From the NCBI GenBank assembly GCA_005406025.1, contig BGZK01000852.1, positions 1-64,000 on the forward strand: a stretch of DNA of 64,000 bases. Reading direction: 5' to 3'. Source of the DNA: Eumeta japonica. Its lineage: Eukaryota > Arthropoda > Insecta > Lepidoptera > Psychidae. The notes under the pieces are model-generated. The model saw only the letters and a program-made list of their open reading frames with translations. It searched no databases and had not been told where the DNA came from. Shown here piece after piece: positions 58,623-64,000 of this stretch. Made by a program: the position numbers and the translations under genes. Positions within the stretch are counted from its first letter, which is position 1. Every line of letters starts with the position of its first letter.

Positions 58623-61600
58623 TGTATCCCTGACGTTTTTAGTTACTGAATTTTAAAGGGACAGCAATTAGTAGACAATTTTGTGTTTAATTAAAATTCC
58701 TATTCATAACTTTCTTTCATAAATACATCAAAATTGGTTGATTTGTTTAAGAGATATTGTTGGAAAAATATTTTTCAGTGTTTTTTTTAGAATATTTTTT
58801 AAACTACTCTATCAATAAGTTCTAAAATATAACCAGTTGTTCTATTTAAAAAAAAAAAGCGTCGATCGTCGCAAATCGCATCATCCAAAGCGGTTGGATC
58901 GTTCGAGCGATATGGTTCATGAAGAATTCGAGAAAAAAAAAAAGTGTTTTTTGAAAACACATAGGAAATACTTCTCGTACCCGATCATCTTTTTAGAAAA
59001 CTAAGTTAAATGGCATAAATGAGATCAAAATCGAATAGCGTGTTTTAAAAGACACGTAGTCAAAATACTTGAAAAATAGCGTTTTGTTAATTTCTCGCTA
59101 TTAAAATTTTCATAAATTGGAAAGACATTATTTACAGTCCGGTTTTCCAAAATAGCGTTTTTAGAGGATCTTGACGTTTTAGAATCTTAGGAATCTATTT
59201 GGACAATTTTCCATTCTCCGAATGACGTCTGTATGTATGTGCGTGTATGTGTCTGTTGCAAAAATATTCAAAAAGCGTTTTTGTAGGATCTAATCTATTT
59301 TACCGATAAGTTTCAAAATCTAACTACTAATAACTTTTCTGATTAAAATACAACATTGACCGTTGCAAACTGCACCAAAATCGGTGGGTTTATTCGAGAA
59401 TCAATGTTAACAGAAAATTTGAAAAAAAGTTCTTTTTCAAAATAACGTGAAATTCTTGATGGATTGATGTTTGGTACTTGATCATCTTTTTGTGTTTGTA
59501 AAACTGCGTCGGATCAGATCAAAGCAAACAATCCGTTTGAAAAATGAAAAAACTAAACCTTTGTATATATTTAATTTTTTAAACTTTAATAGCTTAAAAC
59601 GTATTAGGATTGTAGTTTTGAGCTCGGAGAATTTAAAAAAACACCGAAATCGATCTCTAGAGCGTAATTAACTCTATAATTTATTACTACTTTATTTTTG
59701 AACACTGTGCTCGAAAGGAGAGAAAAAAATTCAGTGACGGTCTACAGGAACAACTATCTTTCAAATTTTTAAGCTCAAAACCTCATAGACAATATTTATA
59801 ACTCGAAGAGTTCAAAGACACATCGATAACTATCGTAGCGGATAGTTTTAGGGATGACCGTTTTTCCGATTAATTATTTTAACAAGAATAATTTTTCAAA
59901 GGTTCAAATAACTTGTCAATTTTTTATAACTAATTTAAATTGTCGTTAACTACCCTGAAGTGTAATTTCGAAAACACCATTTCAATCTTCATTCTGATTT
60001 TTGGGCGAGTAATTTGATTTTTTACATAAAGATCATCCATTTTGATCTGATTCATCGTCTAATTTGCACTAAGAAATGCTACATCAACTTCGATGAAACT
60101 GACACAGTCTATGGACATATTTAAAGTATTAAGTTTCGCCAAAGTCCGGAGGTGTGTTTAAAATATATTTAAAAGCAAATCTGTTCTTAAAATATGCTAG
60201 GTGTGTCAAAGGAAGGGGCGAAATCGGGAACAAATGCTAAGACTACATGAAAACATTTTCCATGAAAACGTACAAAAGCGGTATAGCTTTTCAGTGTTAG
60301 GTCAAACGTTGTTGAAATCCATTAATTTCGGACAGGCAAAATCCATTTTTGCAGACAGAAAAATGGATATCGGCATACACATTTGAGACGGATAGTCTCA
60401 GACATCGTTTGACCCATCACCATGAAAGTTGCCACATGTTAGTGTTTTTTTTTATGAAAAAGGTTTTTGTGCTGTACAATTTATTTTAACTTGACACTAG
60501 ATGGCGATGCAGCGCATCAAGTTGCATATCGTTGCTCTGTCGCCATGAAAATTACTATAATTTGTATTTACACACGGAGAATATTTTTGCGCTATCCATT
60601 TTTATCGATTTCTCGATACGAAATAATACAGAAATCCATTCTATTTCCACGAAGGCGGAGCAGAGGGCATATTATACTTTATAGACAAGGCAATTATGGG
60701 AAAAGTTAGAACAACATCTACTGTATTAGCTAGTACACATATAATTATATCGATCTTAACTGCGGTTTTTGCCTACGTCTTTTACATAGCATGGTGCGGG
60801 TGACATACATTTTGAATTATACATATTTGTATACTTTGACATATTAGAGTTTTATTATAAGAAATTTGTGACAAAAGTGCTAGTTTAAATATCGTAAGAA
60901 CTATTCATATAATGCTTAGAAAACATTAAGTAATGACTTCGGCAACACGACATTTTTAATATAAAATATAATGAACTGAAAAAAGTAAGTTATATATTAT
61001 AGTGACAAAGACTGATTAGAGCTATTTTTGAAAATTAGTAGAATGTAATAAAATAAGAATATTTTTAGAATAAAAAGAATATAAAAAATATTGTCTATTT
61101 TCATTATCAATTTTTAATATCATTATATTGACTAAAATATAATGATATTGGTAAAAATATTAAATTTTTCTCTAAGATTGACGACTTTCACAATATATAT
61201 ACTAGAGGAAATCATGTAGTCATTATGATCGAACCGTTAAGAGTCAATAATTATTCTTTTATTTCAATTACACGTTTTATGAGAAAATTGGTATGGGACT
61301 AATATGATTAAGTAACATTCAACTTAGAAAACATATAACGTAGTTCATAAATAGAGGCTTTTGTTGTGTAAATAATTATTTAAATTTTGGTAACACTTAA
61401 GCATAGATGTAATAGATTTAAGTATGATAAAAAAAGATCATTCAGGATTCGAAACGGGCTTACATTTCTCATCCCAGTGAATATTAAAAGATTATATAGT
61501 TATTTATTTTTATCTTAAACTTAAACTTTTTTGTTAGCCAAATTTCTAATTTAACTTTAATACGTCACTTTAAGGTTATTATTAAAGCTTATAAGCTTAA

Positions 61601-62338
61601 GTAAACTTTAAATAAAAATAAAAAATAAACTTTCAACAAAAATGAAAATGTAATTGAAAGCTTATTTTATAGTTATTATGTGATTTTTACAGAAACGAGC
61701 TAAATCTTGCCGTTCAAAAGTTATATCGTTAAAAAGCTATTGAAATATCGTTTTTTAAAATTTCAAATGGTCACCATTTCTAATCTAATAAGCTAAATCA
61801 GCTAATCTTAGAACTCATTCAAGGTAATTGCCTATAGAATAACTATGCCAAGTTTCATTAAGATGAGAATTGCGGGCACTGTCGTGATGACAAACCGCAT
61901 TGTATCCCATATATTTATATTCGTACATATATAAACTTTTGAACCAATGTCATTTCCTGAACCTCCTCGACCACAAAGAACGTAATATGACAAAATTTCT
62001 GCAAAGTTCCGCCTTGAGACCAAATACAAAAGGTATATTTTTAAAGAAATCTACTAAAAATAGGCATTAAAAAGATGTCTTGAAGATTATTCGACTTCGT
62101 GGGTTTCTGAACGAATGGGAAATATATTTTGACTTTAAATAGAAATGTACAACACCTTATATTAAAAATTTTGCTCCTTTTCTAGTAAAGAATTAGACCC
62201 ATTTAAATAAACATATTTCTTGTCACCATCTAATTCCTAATGAAATAATAAAACTAAATAAACAATAGAAAATGAATTAAAGTCCTGCATATTAAAAAAG
62301 AGTTTATGAATGTTTTACTGAATATTATTTTTATTTCA
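58623..62338. other. AT-rich stretch, nothing recognised
   Basis: No coding signal, RNA gene or element ends that I can support. Confidence 0.45.
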
Positions 62339-62339
62339 G

Positions 62340-62530
62340 ATCGGGAGCCTTAGCGCTGCAGGCGATTGTTGTTCCCGATGTGATCAGAACGTCCGTGATT
62401 GACAGTTGGTGTGTAACACCTTGTCTATTTCAACATACAAAGTTTATGGGATTTACGCAGTCATCCAATCGTGGTGCATGACGGCGCACAGACAGCACGT
62501 CTTCCCAGCCACGTACACGCACTGTTTGTG
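62340..62530 (+). other. Exon-like island of unknown identity
   Basis: A GC-richer patch follows a good acceptor (TTATTTTTATTTCAG, ending 62339). A plus-strand frame is open from 62341 to a TGA at 62479-62481 and contains LQAIVVPDVIRTSVIDSW and CVTPCLFQHTKFMGF. On the minus strand other short frames are open as well. It could be a terminal exon, part of the missing follistatin 5' end, or an unrecognised repeat. Confidence 0.3.
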
Positions 62531-64000
62531 CCTAATACTGCATAAAATGTACATGGGGATATATTTACGTTGAGCTACATAAAGATAAATGTGGACATTC
62601 AATGTTTTAACAAATTGATTTATTAAAAAACGTATCTAAAATTCTATTTTAGTAAACTCATAAAAGTAACTTTTCACACATTTCTGTGGAGTGAGAGGTC
62701 ACGTCACCCATTGATCAATACGCCCATGATCGGCATACTTTGATTCGAAGGTATCGTTTTTAGCCACCGAGCAATCACCGCTCGCCATATTATATGTACA
62801 ATAAGTAAGGATAGATATGATAAATTTATCATTGGTGTTAGTTAAACTTTCGACAAAGTTAGTGAAAGTGATACTATTTTTCTGGATTCCATATTACAAA
62901 ATGAATTTCTTTCATGAAAAATTATTACATACTCTATTAAAGAAACGAAACGTCCGTTTAAATTCGAGTGATACAGACAGATCAATCGCAAAGTTTATCT
63001 CAATGAAAAGTTATATGACATTTTAGATTCATAACTACCGAGTTTTATCAGTTTTTTGCGATATCCGGCTGGAGTTTTTACTAGCAAATTAGCATCTGTA
63101 CATTTCAAATTGCAAAATCATACAGTACCGAACATTTTATTGACTTATTAAATTAGTTACGTTTATCTTATTATTTATTCTTTACGCCGACGGCCACCCG
63201 TGTGATTGGAAAGATAGTAAAAATTATTTTAAAGAAAAATGCTCTATTCAATAAATACTAACAGTTACAGTATTGTTACACAATTGCACTAAATAGTACA
63301 GTTTTTTTTTTTAATTGGCGTAAAGTAAATAAATATTTTTTTTAACCAATAAAGCATAAATGAGCTGTTTAATACAAAACGACTCGTTAAAATTAGTCTG
63401 GTTGTTCCTAAGATTAGCATGTACAAATAAACAAATTCTTCAGCTTTGTGACATAAATATAAATATACACTTTTTGTAAAGCACTATATTCTATGCTGTA
63501 CCTATATTAAGGATGTTTTTAGGTTATAGTTGTACCTCTTAAGTATATTTTTATATTGGCATTTCTTTTCCTTCGAGACCTTTTGCCAAACCTCTCAACG
63601 TATTTTTATTTTCCATGTTTAATATTGAAAAGCTAGCGAAAGCTGAAAAAGTTTAATATATATATTAACCGTTAAGCCCGCTTAGCTGGACGTAAATTAA
63701 CATTCAGCAATAATTGTTTTTTTTTATGATCCAAATATTTCCATGGTTTAAGCATAGAATGTAACCCTTCATTTTTAATATTAGTTGTTCTCGCCGTCAG
63801 TTCTATTTCCGATTAGGGTTTTGTTATTTAACATATAGATGTTAATTCTGATTCCATTGTCAAGTCCGATCCTGGTTTCGCTATTCCAATAGCCACCTTT
63901 TGGTCATGGATATTAGGAGTAACAGTTTACAATTTTTACTGTTATTTATACATTTGTTTCCCATAAAAAGTAGTTTTGTTACTTAAAATCTTATTATATT
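62531..64000. other. AT-rich stretch to the window edge
   Basis: No features supported. Confidence 0.45.

Overview
This is a eukaryotic, almost certainly insect and most probably lepidopteran (moth or butterfly) genomic window. The background is very AT-rich, protein-coding exons are short with GT-AG introns, and intergenic and intronic DNA is packed with decayed insect DNA transposons: mariner, P-element/THAP9-like, hAT and Harbinger-type MITEs, Helitron-like repeats, and dispersed repeats I associate with moths. The order assignment is inference; no search was run.

Two real protein genes stand out. (1) A plus-strand gene at 10.9-29.8 kb has 14 coding exons and encodes about 717 residues of the spindle-checkpoint protein Mad1. 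It has a basic N-terminal nuclear-localisation region, a long coiled coil, a Mad2-interaction motif at the start of exon 11, an RIK variant of the Bub1-binding RLK motif at the exon 12/13 junction, and the conserved C-terminal RWD-type domain. (2) A minus-strand gene at 37.5-56.1 kb (5' end missing) encodes follistatin. It has a six-cysteine N-terminal domain, three ten-cysteine follistatin/Kazal domains, each on its own phase-1 exon, and a short hydrophilic tail. The signal-peptide exon was not found and probably lies upstream, perhaps beyond the window. The follistatin exons are strikingly GC- and CpG-rich islands in AT-rich DNA.

Layout: 1-5.3 kb, broken P-element/THAP9-like transposase, N-terminal and core parts on minus and a C-terminal fragment on plus. 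5.8-10.6 kb, repeat-dense: a TIR element, its inverted copy with a nested hAT MITE, a Helitron-like unit with an odd GGGAC-rich minisatellite, and an unclassified repeat. 10.9-30 kb, Mad1, whose introns hold a mariner remnant, a DUF4817-type transposase remnant, several MITEs and a complete 2.53-kb TA-flanked transposon containing about 13 copies of a 108-bp repeat. 30-37.4 kb, mostly featureless AT-rich DNA plus a mariner. 37.4-56.1 kb, follistatin, whose 12.3-kb intron holds two more mariner remnants, a TIR element, a hAT MITE and a second copy of the unclassified repeat. 56.1-64 kb, candidate upstream region with a CpG-rich island at 58 kb, a MITE, and an unexplained exon-like island at 62.34-62.5 kb.

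Mad1 and follistatin are convergent, with 3' ends about 7.6 kb apart, and there is no sign that they act together. The most unusual structure is the 25.6-28.2 kb transposon with its internal amplified Ser/Thr-rich coding minisatellite.
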